The notes under the pieces are model-generated. The model saw only the letters and a list, made by a program, of their open reading frames with translations. It was not told where the DNA came from and searched no databases. A DNA stretch of 21,454 nt from an uncultured Collinsella sp. (GTDB lineage Bacteria > Actinomycetota > Coriobacteriia > Coriobacteriales > Coriobacteriaceae). This document shows, in pieces, positions 7,316-14,083 of the stretch. Positions within the stretch are counted from its first letter, which is position 1. Each line of letters starts with the position of its first letter. The position numbers and the translations under genes are program-made. The stretch is taken from positions 1 to 21,454 of the forward strand of contig CATZIG010000011.1 of the NCBI GenBank assembly GCA_958419975.1, in the 5' to 3' direction.

Positions 7316-7417
7316 CGGGTTTTCCAAGTGCCCGAGATTGCCGTGAAAGAGGAGCGACGCGTACTTGAGTACGCGAGCGACGGTTTGAACGGCAAGGTCG
7401 GGTGCTTGGGAAACCCG
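7316..7417. repeat. 102-nt long imperfect palindrome after cysS
   Basis: The two halves of 7316-7417 are complementary almost end to end. CGGGTTTTCCAAG (7316-7328) pairs with the segment ending GAAACCCG (7410-7417), then GCCCGA with TCGGGT, TTGCCGT with ACGGCAA, an internal loop, and an apical perfect CGCGTACT/AGTACGCG. The imperfect positions in the outer stem are G-U pairs when read as plus-strand RNA and A-C mismatches on the minus strand, although flanking genes are on the minus strand. It begins 7 bp from the cysS stop codon. It could be an intergenic repeat element or an mRNA 3' end structure. Confidence 0.8.
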
Positions 7418-7423
7418 CGGGGA

Positions 7424-8890
7424 TTAGAGAGATTTGATACGAGTGCCGGCGGCGGTATCTTCAATCGTCAGGCCCAGATCCTTGAGCTGGCCGCGGATGG
7501 CGTCGGCCAGATCCCAGTTCTTGGCGGCGCGGGCCTCGGCGCGGGCCTCGAGAATCTTGGCAGCGGCCTCGTCCACGTCGTCACCCGTGTAGGCAACCAA
7601 ACCGGCGGCAACGCCCAGCAGGCCCAGCGGCAACTCGACCTTGGACTCGGGGAGCTCAACGCCAAGCGTATCGAGCAGCTCGGCCAGCGTGTCGGCGGCG
7701 GCAAGCGCGGCGGCCTTGTCGGCAGCGTCGCCCGCCTGCTCCAGGTACTGGTTGCACTCGGTCACAAAGCCAAAGACAGCACCCATGGCACCAGCGGTGT
7801 TAAAGTCGTCGTCCATGCACTCCTTAAAGGCAGCACGAGTCTCAGCGGCCTTGGCGGCAAATGCCTCGGCGGCAGCCACATCGGCATCGGCCGTCGCGTG
7901 GTTCGCGGCCCAACGCAGGTTCTCGACCGTACCGGCGATACGCGTGAGCGAGTTCTCGGCACCCTCCAGGCGCTCCCAAGAAAAGTCGAGCGGCGAGCGA
8001 TAGCTCGTCTGCAGCATCAGCAGGCGCAGGGCGGCAGCGGAGTGCTGCTCGAGGACCTCGGCCAGCGTAAAGAAGTTGCCGAGCGACTTGGACATCTTCT
8101 CGCCGTCTACCAGCAGCATGCCCGTGTGCATCCAGGTGTTGGAGAAGCCCTGGTGCCAGGCGCAGGTGGCCTGGGCGCACTCGTTCTCGTGATGCGGGAA
8201 GGCAAGGTCGGAGCCGCCGCCGTGGATGTCGATCGGAGTGCCCAGGTAGCGATGCACCATGGCGGCGCACTCGGTGTGCCAACCGGGACGGCCCTCGCCC
8301 CAGGGGCTCGGCCAGCTGGGCTCGCCGGGCTTGGCGGCCTTCCACAGGGCAAAGTCGAGCGGGTCGTTCTTGTCCTCGTTCTCCTCGATGCGCGCGCCAA
8401 CCATAAGGTCGTCGATGTTGCGGCCCGAGACCTGACCATAGTTGGGATCGCTGCGCACGGCAAAGTACACGTCGCCGTTATCGGCTGCGTAAGCGTGGCC
8501 CTGCTCGATAAGCGTCTTGATCATGGCGATCATGGGGCCGATCTCCTTGGTGGCGCGGGGGCGCACATCGGGATCGAGCACGTTGGCGGCGCGCATGACG
8601 CCGATGAACTTGTCGGAGAACTCCGTCGCGACCTCGGCGGCCGTACGGCCCTGCTCGTTGGCGCGCTTGATGATCTTGTCGTCGACATCGGTGAGGTTCT
8701 GGGCGAACGTGACCTCGTAACCGCTCGCGATGAGCCAGCGGCGAATCACGTCAAAGCTGATGAACGTACGGGCGTTGCCGATGTGGATGTTGTCGTAGAC
8801 CGTGGGGCCGCACACGTACATGCGGACCTTGCCGGACTCGATGGGCTGGAACTCTTCCTTTTTATGGGTAGCGCTGTTGTAGATACGCAT
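7424..8890 (-). CDS. cysS: Cysteinyl-tRNA synthetase
   Basis: Class I aminoacyl-tRNA synthetase of 488 aa, charging tRNA-Cys. Visible: HIGN at 36-39 and KMSKS at 265-269. The zinc site is Cys27 (YVCGPTVYD), Cys208 (GWHTEC) and His233/Glu237 (FPHHENE); zinc provides cysteine discrimination. The C-terminal ~180 residues are the helical DALR-type and anticodon-binding region. It starts 4 nt after the ispF stop with a GGAGTAACG ribosome-binding site. In Firmicutes cysE and mrnC flank this gene; both are absent here. Full length. Confidence 0.97.
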   Translation of the reverse strand: MRIYNSATHKKEEFQPIESGKVRMYVCGPTVYDNIHIGNARTFISFDVIRRWLIASGYEVTFAQNLTDVDDKIIKRANEQGRTAAEVATEFSDKFIGVMRAANVLDPDVRPRATKEIGPMIAMIKTLIEQGHAYAADNGDVYFAVRSDPNYGQVSGRNIDDLMVGARIEENEDKNDPLDFALWKAAKPGEPSWPSPWGEGRPGWHTECAAMVHRYLGTPIDIHGGGSDLAFPHHENECAQATCAWHQGFSNTWMHTGMLLVDGEKMSKSLGNFFTLAEVLEQHSAAALRLLMLQTSYRSPLDFSWERLEGAENSLTRIAGTVENLRWAANHATADADVAAAEAFAAKAAETRAAFKECMDDDFNTAGAMGAVFGFVTECNQYLEQAGDAADKAAALAAADTLAELLDTLGVELPESKVELPLGLLGVAAGLVAYTGDDVDEAAAKILEARAEARAAKNWDLADAIRGQLKDLGLTIEDTAAGTRIKSL

Positions 8891-8893
8891 TCG

Positions 8894-9388
8894 TTACTCC
8901 TTAACGGTTTTCTGTAGCAGGCAGACGGCCCAGGCGCCGATTCCCTCGCCCTGGCCTTCCCAACCGAGCTTTTCGGTCGTAGTGGCGGCGACGCCCACGT
9001 TTTCGACGTCAACGCCCAGGGCATGGGCAAGGTTGGCGCGCATGGCATCGCGATGCGGGGTGATCTTAGGCTGCTGGCAGGCAATGGTGCAATCGGCATC
9101 GACAAACTCAAAGCCCAGCTCACGCGCATAGTCCATCACGCGGGCAAGCAGCACCATCGAATCGGCACCCTCGTAGGCGGGATCGGTGTCGGGGAATAGC
9201 TTGCCGATGTCTCCCCCACGGCAGGCGCCCAGAATGGCGTCGGCCAAGGCGTGCGCGAGCACATCGGCATCCGAGTGGCCCAGCAGGCCGCGCTCGTAGG
9301 GAATGTCGACACCGCCGATGATACATCGACGCCCCTCCACCAGACGGTGAACGTCGTAGCCATGGCCAATGCGCAGGTTACTGAACAT
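8894..9388 (-). CDS. ispF: 2-C-methyl-D-erythritol 2,4-cyclodiphosphate synthase
   Basis: MEP-pathway enzyme of 164 aa that cyclises CDP-methylerythritol 2-phosphate to MEcPP, releasing CMP. The N-terminus RIGHGYDVHRL holds metal ligands Asp12 and His14, with His46 as the third in SDADVLAHAL. The segment GWEGQGEGIGAWA is the conserved C-terminal region. I chose the ATG at 9388 because it places RIGHGYDVH at the usual position; an in-frame upstream start at 9421 would add 11 residues inside ispD. The gene overlaps the end of ispD by 11 nt, indicating translational coupling of two steps of one pathway. Confidence 0.95.
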   Translation of the reverse strand: MFSNLRIGHGYDVHRLVEGRRCIIGGVDIPYERGLLGHSDADVLAHALADAILGACRGGDIGKLFPDTDPAYEGADSMVLLARVMDYARELGFEFVDADCTIACQQPKITPHRDAMRANLAHALGVDVENVGVAATTTEKLGWEGQGEGIGAWAVCLLQKTVKE

Positions 9389-10106
9389 GGGGAAGGTCCT
9401 CTCCCTCGGCCATGCGGCCAAGCAGAATCGCGGTTACGGGACGCAGGTCCTCGGGCACCGTCACCTTAAGGTTATCGCGTGGGCTCTGGACGCAGCGGAC
9501 GCGCCCACCCATGCGCTCGACCAGCGACGAATCATCGGTACCGATAAAGCCCTCGGCAATGGCTGCAGCGTGGGCGCGCTTCATAGCATCGACGCTAAAG
9601 ATCTGCGGCGTCTGCGCTGCCCAGTAGAGCTCACGCGGCGGCGTCTCGACGATATTATCGCCGTCAACGATCTTGAGCGTGTCGATCGCGGGCTGACCGC
9701 ACACGACACCGTCGAGGGCACGGTCGCTCACGAGCACGTCGATAGCGTGGTCGATGGCCTCGGTCGTAATGAGCGGACGAGCGCCGTCGTGGATGGCGAC
9801 ATATTCGAAACCCGCCGGAACCGCATGCACGCCGGCACGGGTGGAATCCTGACGGGTATCGCCGGCATCGGCAAAGCTGATGGGCGTGTCATAGTCAAAC
9901 GGGTCAATGGCCAGGCGGCGCATCTCGGCACGGCGCTCGGCAGGGCAAACCACGACGATATGGCCGACCTTATCGCTACGATCGAACGCGCGGATGGACC
10001 AGCTCATGAGCGGACGGCCCGCCACATTAACGAGCTGCTTGCCGCCGGGATTTCCAAAGCGCTGGCCGCTGCCGCCGGCAACGACCACGGCGCATACGGG
10101 CGCCAT
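9378..10106 (-). CDS. ispD: 2-C-methyl-D-erythritol 4-phosphate cytidylyltransferase
   Basis: MEP-pathway enzyme of 242 aa that couples MEP with CTP to give CDP-methylerythritol. Visible: nucleotide-binding AGGSGQRFG (10-18) with Lys23, VAIHDGARPL, DTLK, TPQIF, GTDDSSLVE and NLKVTVPEDL, the standard order in the family. Its ATG overlaps the TAA of disA by one base (TAATG), so translation is probably coupled. Full length, with no unusual feature. Confidence 0.95.
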   Translation of the reverse strand: MAPVCAVVVAGGSGQRFGNPGGKQLVNVAGRPLMSWSIRAFDRSDKVGHIVVVCPAERRAEMRRLAIDPFDYDTPISFADAGDTRQDSTRAGVHAVPAGFEYVAIHDGARPLITTEAIDHAIDVLVSDRALDGVVCGQPAIDTLKIVDGDNIVETPPRELYWAAQTPQIFSVDAMKRAHAAAIAEGFIGTDDSSLVERMGGRVRCVQSPRDNLKVTVPEDLRPVTAILLGRMAEGEDLPHVQ

Positions 10107-11173
10107 TATGCGTTCCCCTGTTTGGTGCCCTTCATGCGGTACAGCGAGTCCGCAAGAATGGCAGGGTTGTTGACGCCAAAGTCGCCCAAGCGCTCCGGAT
10201 CCTCGCTGATGTCGTCCATGAGCTCCTGCAGCGAGCCGTACTCGTCGACGATCTTCTCGGCCACGCCGTCGCGCACGACGGACACGCGCGAAAGCGTGCG
10301 CAGGCCCAGCGGCGTCATGACGGAGTCCTCGTCCAAGTCGTCATAGCCCAGAACTGCCGCCACGTGCTGCGGGTCGGACAGGTCCTTAGGCGTCATACGG
10401 CTCAGCTCGGCGCGAATCTTCTCGGCGTTGGCCTCAGAGGAATCGCTCGCGTAGTCGCGGATCATCAAGTCGTATTCGGTATCCATGCTGGAGCCCGCGA
10501 GCTGCTCGAGCTGCATCTGCACGAGCTTACCCTGGTTACCCAGCTTGACAATGCAATCCTTAAGCTCGGTCTTTGCCTGCTGCATGATCTCGAAGCTCGA
10601 GAAAATACCGGTAATGTCGGCGAGTGTGACGTAGTCGTCGAGCTCGAGGGCCGTCAGGCGCAACAGGGAGCGATCGAGCGACTGACGGGTAGTCTGGAGC
10701 GTGGCGACGAGCTGGTTGACCGAGCTCATGATGGTGGTGACGGGCTGAATCTCGTAGCTCTTGCCGTGGACGTACACGTTGACGACGGCGCGACGAGCCG
10801 AAACCGAGATCACGATGGCATCGGTGAGCACCGACATGCGAGCGGCAGTACGGTGACGCATGCCCGTCTCACTCGTGGCGAGCGAGGGATCGGGATTGAG
10901 GTGGAAGTTGGCGCGCAGGATCTGGGTGAGGTCGCCATCGATAACGATGGCGCCGTCCATCTTGGAAAGCTCGAACAGGCGGTTCGAGGTAAACGAAATG
11001 TTGAGCGGGAAGCCGTCGTTACCGGCGGCGAGCACGTTTTCGGTGTCGCCGACGCAGATAAGGGCGCCCAGGTGACCGGCGATGATCATGTCGAGGGCGG
11101 TGCGGATCGGCTGACCAGGTGCCGTCAGGCGGATGGCCTGTTCCATACGCTTTTGCAGCTCGTTCTTATCCAA
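10106..11173 (-). CDS. disA: DNA integrity scanning diadenylate cyclase DisA
   Basis: Makes c-di-AMP from two ATP while scanning DNA. The protein has 355 aa, the full family length. The N-terminal DAC domain shows Asp73-Gly74-Ala75 and Arg106-His107-Arg108 (GMRHRTA), the two catalytic motifs. A helical spine follows (~150-280), and a C-terminal helix-hairpin-helix DNA-binding domain (LGLRTLSRVSVV ... ILADSLYRM). The start is a TTG at 11173 with GGGAG 7 nt upstream; no in-frame ATG occurs before a stop codon further upstream. First gene of the disA-ispD-ispF-cysS operon, divergent from the mntP riboswitch. radA, usually just upstream in Firmicutes, is absent. Confidence 0.95.
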   Translation of the reverse strand: MDKNELQKRMEQAIRLTAPGQPIRTALDMIIAGHLGALICVGDTENVLAAGNDGFPLNISFTSNRLFELSKMDGAIVIDGDLTQILRANFHLNPDPSLATSETGMRHRTAARMSVLTDAIVISVSARRAVVNVYVHGKSYEIQPVTTIMSSVNQLVATLQTTRQSLDRSLLRLTALELDDYVTLADITGIFSSFEIMQQAKTELKDCIVKLGNQGKLVQMQLEQLAGSSMDTEYDLMIRDYASDSSEANAEKIRAELSRMTPKDLSDPQHVAAVLGYDDLDEDSVMTPLGLRTLSRVSVVRDGVAEKIVDEYGSLQELMDDISEDPERLGDFGVNNPAILADSLYRMKGTKQGNA

Positions 11174-11273
11174 GGCATCGCTCCCATCGTATACGCTCCA
11201 TAAACGCTAAATAGTTTCTCACGGTTTGTCCCTGCGGCGCTTGCGAAATCCGATGCTTACAGAATGAGCGAAC

Positions 11274-11303
11274 ACAGCTGAGAGCCCAACCCAAATCAGC
11301 TGT
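11274..11303. promoter_or_regulatory. Inverted repeat in disA/mntP divergent region
   Basis: ACAGCTGA (11274-11281) and TCAGCTGT (11296-11303) form a perfect 8-bp inverted repeat with a 14-bp centre, upstream of the mntP riboswitch. A TAGCAT at 11312-11317 could be the mntP -10 box. A protein-binding site is possible; no regulator is identified. Confidence 0.4.
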
Positions 11304-11330
11304 TCATGTGGTAGCATCGGGATTCGCATA

Positions 11331-11422
11331 AATGAGGGAGTAGTCGCGTGATCGGGTTCGCCTCCGGTGGCGCGGCAAGTCAACACACTGGCCGATGCGG
11401 CCTGGCTTGCCTTAATGAACGA
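11331..11422 (+). promoter_or_regulatory. yybP-ykoY manganese riboswitch aptamer (mntP leader)
   Basis: Conserved yybP-ykoY elements are visible: GGGAGTAG at 11336-11343 and GTCAACA at 11379-11385, with the stem GGCAAG (11374-11379) / CTTGCC (11406-11411). ATGAG (11332-11336) can close P1 with CTCGT (11425-11429). That 3' strand is also part of the terminator stem that follows. In the family Mn2+ binding stabilises the aptamer and allows read-through. The location directly upstream of a Mn exporter supports the call. Confidence 0.9.
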
Positions 11423-11466
11423 GACTCGTGGCTGTGCGCGCAACGCGTACGCCACGGGTCTTTTTT
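11423..11466 (+). terminator. Riboswitch-controlled terminator upstream of mntP
   Basis: GACTCGTGGC (11423-11432) pairs with GCCACGGGTC (11451-11460), a 10-bp stem with one G-U pair, followed by TTTTTT (11461-11466). Bases 11425-11429 are shared with P1 of the aptamer, so terminator and Mn-bound aptamer should be mutually exclusive. It lies 53 nt before the mntP start. Confidence 0.9.
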
Positions 11467-11519
11467 GTTACTCCCCCAAGAGGTACACGCGGGCCCGCCC
11501 GCAGAGAGGGAGCCAGACT

Positions 11520-12098
11520 ATGGGACTCGCAGAGCTTGTGTTGCTCGCTATCGGCCTTTCTGTGGACGCTTTTGCCGTATCCATCTGCAAGGGCCTTGGC
11601 ATGAAAAGGATCAACCTTAAGGTCGCCGTGATACTCGGCCTGTTCTTTGGCGGTTTCCAGGCCGGCATGCCCGTAATTGGGTGGGCCCTTGGTAGCCAGT
11701 TCATGGGCATCATCAGCCCCATCGACCACTGGATCGCCTTTATCCTGCTCGCCTTTATCGGCGGCAAGATGCTGTGGGAAGCCTTTACTGAGGACGAGAA
11801 CGAAGGCGACGGCAAGGATGCCGAAAAGATCGACCTGGGCGAATATCTAATCCTTGCCATCGCCACCTCGATTGACGCGCTTGCCGTGGGCATCTCGTTT
11901 GCCGCGCTCTCGGTCGATATCGTTCCCGCCGTGTCGCTCATTGGCATCACGACCTTTGTCTTCTCCGTTGCCGGCGTAGCGATCGGCCACACCTTTGGCG
12001 CGCGCTACGAAAAGCCCGCCACCATCGTGGGTGGCGTCGTGCTCGTCCTCATCGGCCTCAAGATTTTGCTGGAGCATCTGGGGATTTTGGCGCTGTAA
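11520..12098 (+). CDS. mntP: Manganese efflux pump MntP
   Basis: Inner-membrane Mn2+ exporter of 192 aa with six hydrophobic segments arranged as two homologous halves. Each half carries a key aspartate: Asp16 in SVDAFAVS and Asp119 in SIDALAVG, as in E. coli MntP. A charged cytoplasmic loop (EDENEGDGKDAEK) separates the halves. The frame is open further upstream through the riboswitch, but ATG 11520 is the start because GAGAGGGAG precedes it and the family begins at this point. Expression should rise with Mn through the leader riboswitch. A strong terminator follows. Confidence 0.96.
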   Translation: MGLAELVLLAIGLSVDAFAVSICKGLGMKRINLKVAVILGLFFGGFQAGMPVIGWALGSQFMGIISPIDHWIAFILLAFIGGKMLWEAFTEDENEGDGKDAEKIDLGEYLILAIATSIDALAVGISFAALSVDIVPAVSLIGITTFVFSVAGVAIGHTFGARYEKPATIVGGVVLVLIGLKILLEHLGILAL

Positions 12099-12125
12099 AA
12101 CACCCTTCAAAACTAAACGTCCAGA

Positions 12126-12160
12126 TGAGGCCTCATGCAGAGTTTTGCATGAGGCCTTTT
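12126..12160 (+). terminator. mntP terminator, containing hipBA operator site 1
   Basis: AGGCCTCATGCA (12128-12139) and its exact complement (12146-12157) form a 12-bp stem with a 6-nt loop, followed by TTT. The loop and upper stem coincide with the first ATGCA-N6-TGCAT operator-like site. Confidence 0.88.
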
Positions 12161-12204
12161 CATGCAGACTTTTGCATGTCAAACTATGATGCAAAAGTCT
12201 GCAC
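12135..12204 (+). promoter_or_regulatory. Three phased operator sites upstream of hipBA
   Basis: The palindrome ATGCA-N6-TGCAT occurs at 12135-12150 and 12162-12177, and with one mismatch (TGCAC) at 12189-12204. Site starts are exactly 27 bp apart. Sites 2 and 3 are also inverted copies of each other over 15 bp (12163-12177 against 12189-12203). TATGAT at 12185-12190, between and partly in site 3, is a good -10 candidate. HipB-type repressors bind several palindromic operators at their own promoter, so these are probably HipB(A) sites. Confidence 0.75.
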
Positions 12205-12218
12205 GTTAGGAGATCGCC

Positions 12219-12650
12219 GTGGATACCCTTCCCATCACCACACCGCGCCAAGCTGGCATCTACGTGCGCCAGGCACGCGAGGCTCAGGGTCTCACCCGTG
12301 CCGCCCTCGCTAATAAGGCCGGTGTTTCGGAGCGCCTGCTCGCATCGCTCGAGCTGGGAGATGCCACGGGCATTCGGCTCGACAAGCTGTTGACCGTCTT
12401 TAACGCACTCGGCATAGGTCTCTTTGCGCAAAGCGATAACGACTCCATCGCATCGCCCTCCGAACATCCGATGACGATAGCGGACCTCCCTATCGCGAAC
12501 TCGAATGCCCTGCCAAAGCCAAGCGTAGGCAGACGACCCGCTCGACAAGGAACGCCAGCTTTCTATGGTGCCTTGCTGGCCCAAATCGCAGCCGAGCAAG
12601 GCCTTTCCGGCACTTCAGACCTCTCCTTTGGCTGTAAGGTTGTGAAATAA
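12219..12650 (+). CDS. hipB: HipB-like XRE-family antitoxin/repressor
   Basis: A protein of 143 aa with an XRE/HTH_3 domain in residues ~10-65 (AGIYVRQAREAQGLTRAALANKAGVSE, then ERLLASLELGD). It should repress its own promoter and neutralise the downstream kinase. E. coli HipB is only 88 aa; here a ~75-residue proline/alanine-rich tail follows, which may mediate kinase contact or turnover (inference). The GTG start at 12219 has TTAGGAG 6 nt upstream. The stop codon is immediately followed by the hipA ATG (TAAATG), indicating coupled translation. Composition is less GC-rich than the housekeeping genes. Confidence 0.88.
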   Translation: MDTLPITTPRQAGIYVRQAREAQGLTRAALANKAGVSERLLASLELGDATGIRLDKLLTVFNALGIGLFAQSDNDSIASPSEHPMTIADLPIANSNALPKPSVGRRPARQGTPAFYGALLAQIAAEQGLSGTSDLSFGCKVVK

Positions 12651-13955
12651 ATGGCAGAAATGGAGCTTGCGACCCTCATTTGTGGCGAAATCGCCGGCAC
12701 TCTCCGGCAAGACGAGCATGGACTCTGCAGCTTTGTATACGCCCCAACCTATCGCGGAGCACCGCTATCGTTAACAATGCCGCTTTCCAATCGCACATAT
12801 GGCCATAACATCGTCCGTCCGTTCCTATTTGGCCTTTTGCCCGACAGCCAAGAGCAGCGTCGCGCTATTGCCGCCGAGCATGACGTTGCATCCAACAACC
12901 CCGTCGCCCTCTTGTGCCATATCGGTCTTGACTGCGCGGGGGCCGTTCAGTTTTGTCGAGCCGATCAATTAGATGCCGCCCACGGCAGCGTCTCAGCATA
13001 CCGCCCGCTTACCAATTCTCAAATCGCTCACAAGCTCAAAGCAATTCGCGATGACGAAAGAGAGACATGGATGGGCTCCAACGAAAGCTGGTCCCTGGGC
13101 GGCAACCAAGGCAAATTTGCACTAGCTTGGCATGATGGACAATGGTGCGAATGTCTAGGGTCATCCCCCACTACCCATATCTTCAAAAATGGTGTCGTTG
13201 GGTTCAAACATCAGGCCTTAAACGAATTCGTCTGCATGAAAACAGCCCGGCGTGTTGGCATTCCAACTGCCAACGTCTCCTATTGCACATTTGAAGACGA
13301 AGCTGCGCTCGTCGTTGAACGGTACGACAGAATGGTCAATAGCAGCGGAAATATCGAAAGGCTGCATCAGGAGGACTTTTGCCAGGCACTCGGTGTATTA
13401 CCAACCCAGAAATACACCGCCGACGGAGGACCAACTACACGAGACATCCAAGAACGACTGATTAACACAGTCCCCCACCACATGAATCTTGTGCTTTTTA
13501 CCTATATGTTGTTCTATAACGCCATTATCGGAGCGCCTGACGCACACGCTAAAAACTACTCGCTCATCCTAGGCAAAGGCACAAACGCGGCGCTCGCACC
13601 CATGTACGATGTCGCATCGGGCTTAGCATACGAACGTATGCGGCGAAAAGCGCGCCTTGCCATGAGCGTTGGCGGCGAAAATCGTGTGGGGCGCATCGGT
13701 CCAGGCGCTATCCGCCGATACCACGGTATGGGAGACCCCGCGCTAGAGGCGACGCTCACCGATGCCGGGCTATCCGAGAAGTTTTGCTTTGCAACCATGA
13801 TGGACCTCGCCTACGAGGTGCCCATTTGCATGGAAGAGGTCATGGACGAATACGCCGACCTGCCCGGCATGGCGGACCTGCGCGAGCATATGCTCGGCCC
13901 CGTCCGCGAAAACTGCCAGCGCACCCTCGACCTCATCAGGGCAGAAATGGACTAG
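12651..13955 (+). CDS. hipA: HipA-family serine/threonine kinase toxin
   Basis: A protein of 434 aa, the usual HipA length. N-terminal couple_hipA-type subdomain (~1-110), then the kinase core. Visible: the loop SWSLGGNQGKFAL with Ser148 at the place of the autophosphorylated Ser150 of E. coli HipA, ATP-binding Lys179 in THIFKN, ERYDR (224-227 region), catalytic Asp297 in PDAHAKN, and metal-binding Asp320 in MYDVASG. All key residues are kept, so it looks active. E. coli HipA phosphorylates glutamyl-tRNA synthetase and causes growth arrest; the target here is unknown. Second gene of the hipBA operon. Convergent with pepD. Confidence 0.93.
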   Translation: MAEMELATLICGEIAGTLRQDEHGLCSFVYAPTYRGAPLSLTMPLSNRTYGHNIVRPFLFGLLPDSQEQRRAIAAEHDVASNNPVALLCHIGLDCAGAVQFCRADQLDAAHGSVSAYRPLTNSQIAHKLKAIRDDERETWMGSNESWSLGGNQGKFALAWHDGQWCECLGSSPTTHIFKNGVVGFKHQALNEFVCMKTARRVGIPTANVSYCTFEDEAALVVERYDRMVNSSGNIERLHQEDFCQALGVLPTQKYTADGGPTTRDIQERLINTVPHHMNLVLFTYMLFYNAIIGAPDAHAKNYSLILGKGTNAALAPMYDVASGLAYERMRRKARLAMSVGGENRVGRIGPGAIRRYHGMGDPALEATLTDAGLSEKFCFATMMDLAYEVPICMEEVMDEYADLPGMADLREHMLGPVRENCQRTLDLIRAEMD

Positions 13956-13985
13956 GTGGCCGTAATTTCGCAATTATCAAACAAA

Positions 13986-14027
13986 AGAGGGGGGGGCACC
14001 CGTCGCAAAAGCTCAGATGCCCCCTCT
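13986..14027 (-). terminator. Terminator of pepD (possibly shared with hipA)
   Basis: A G-run of eight (13989-13996) flanked by AGAG pairs with GCCCCCTCT (14019-14027), with a short imperfect upper part. On the minus strand the stem is followed by TCTTTTGTTT, a fair U-tract; on the plus strand no U-tract follows, so use by hipA is less certain. Confidence 0.6.
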
Positions 14028-14046
14028 CGTAATGTCATTTGCAATC

Positions 14047-14077
14047 CGCTAGCACGTGACTCGAACTGCTGCTAGCG
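14047..14077. repeat. Hairpin between pepD stop and its terminator
   Basis: CGCTAGCA (14047-14054) and TGCTAGCG (14070-14077) are perfect complements with a 15-nt loop, 7 nt after the pepD stop codon on the minus strand. It has no U-tract; it may protect the mRNA end or be part of a tandem terminator. Confidence 0.6.
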
Positions 14078-14083
14078 CGACCT

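Noticed and set aside
5735..8917. Long plus-strand open frames opposite yacP, rlmB and cysS (5735-7030, 7328-8917)
   Set aside because: Same antisense artefact; the minus-strand genes have full family motifs and ribosome-binding sites.
14046..14078. tRNA-like 3' end on the minus strand (TTCGAGTC with flanking stem)
   Set aside because: The would-be T-stem bases do not pair and no anticodon arm exists; it is better read as a simple hairpin.
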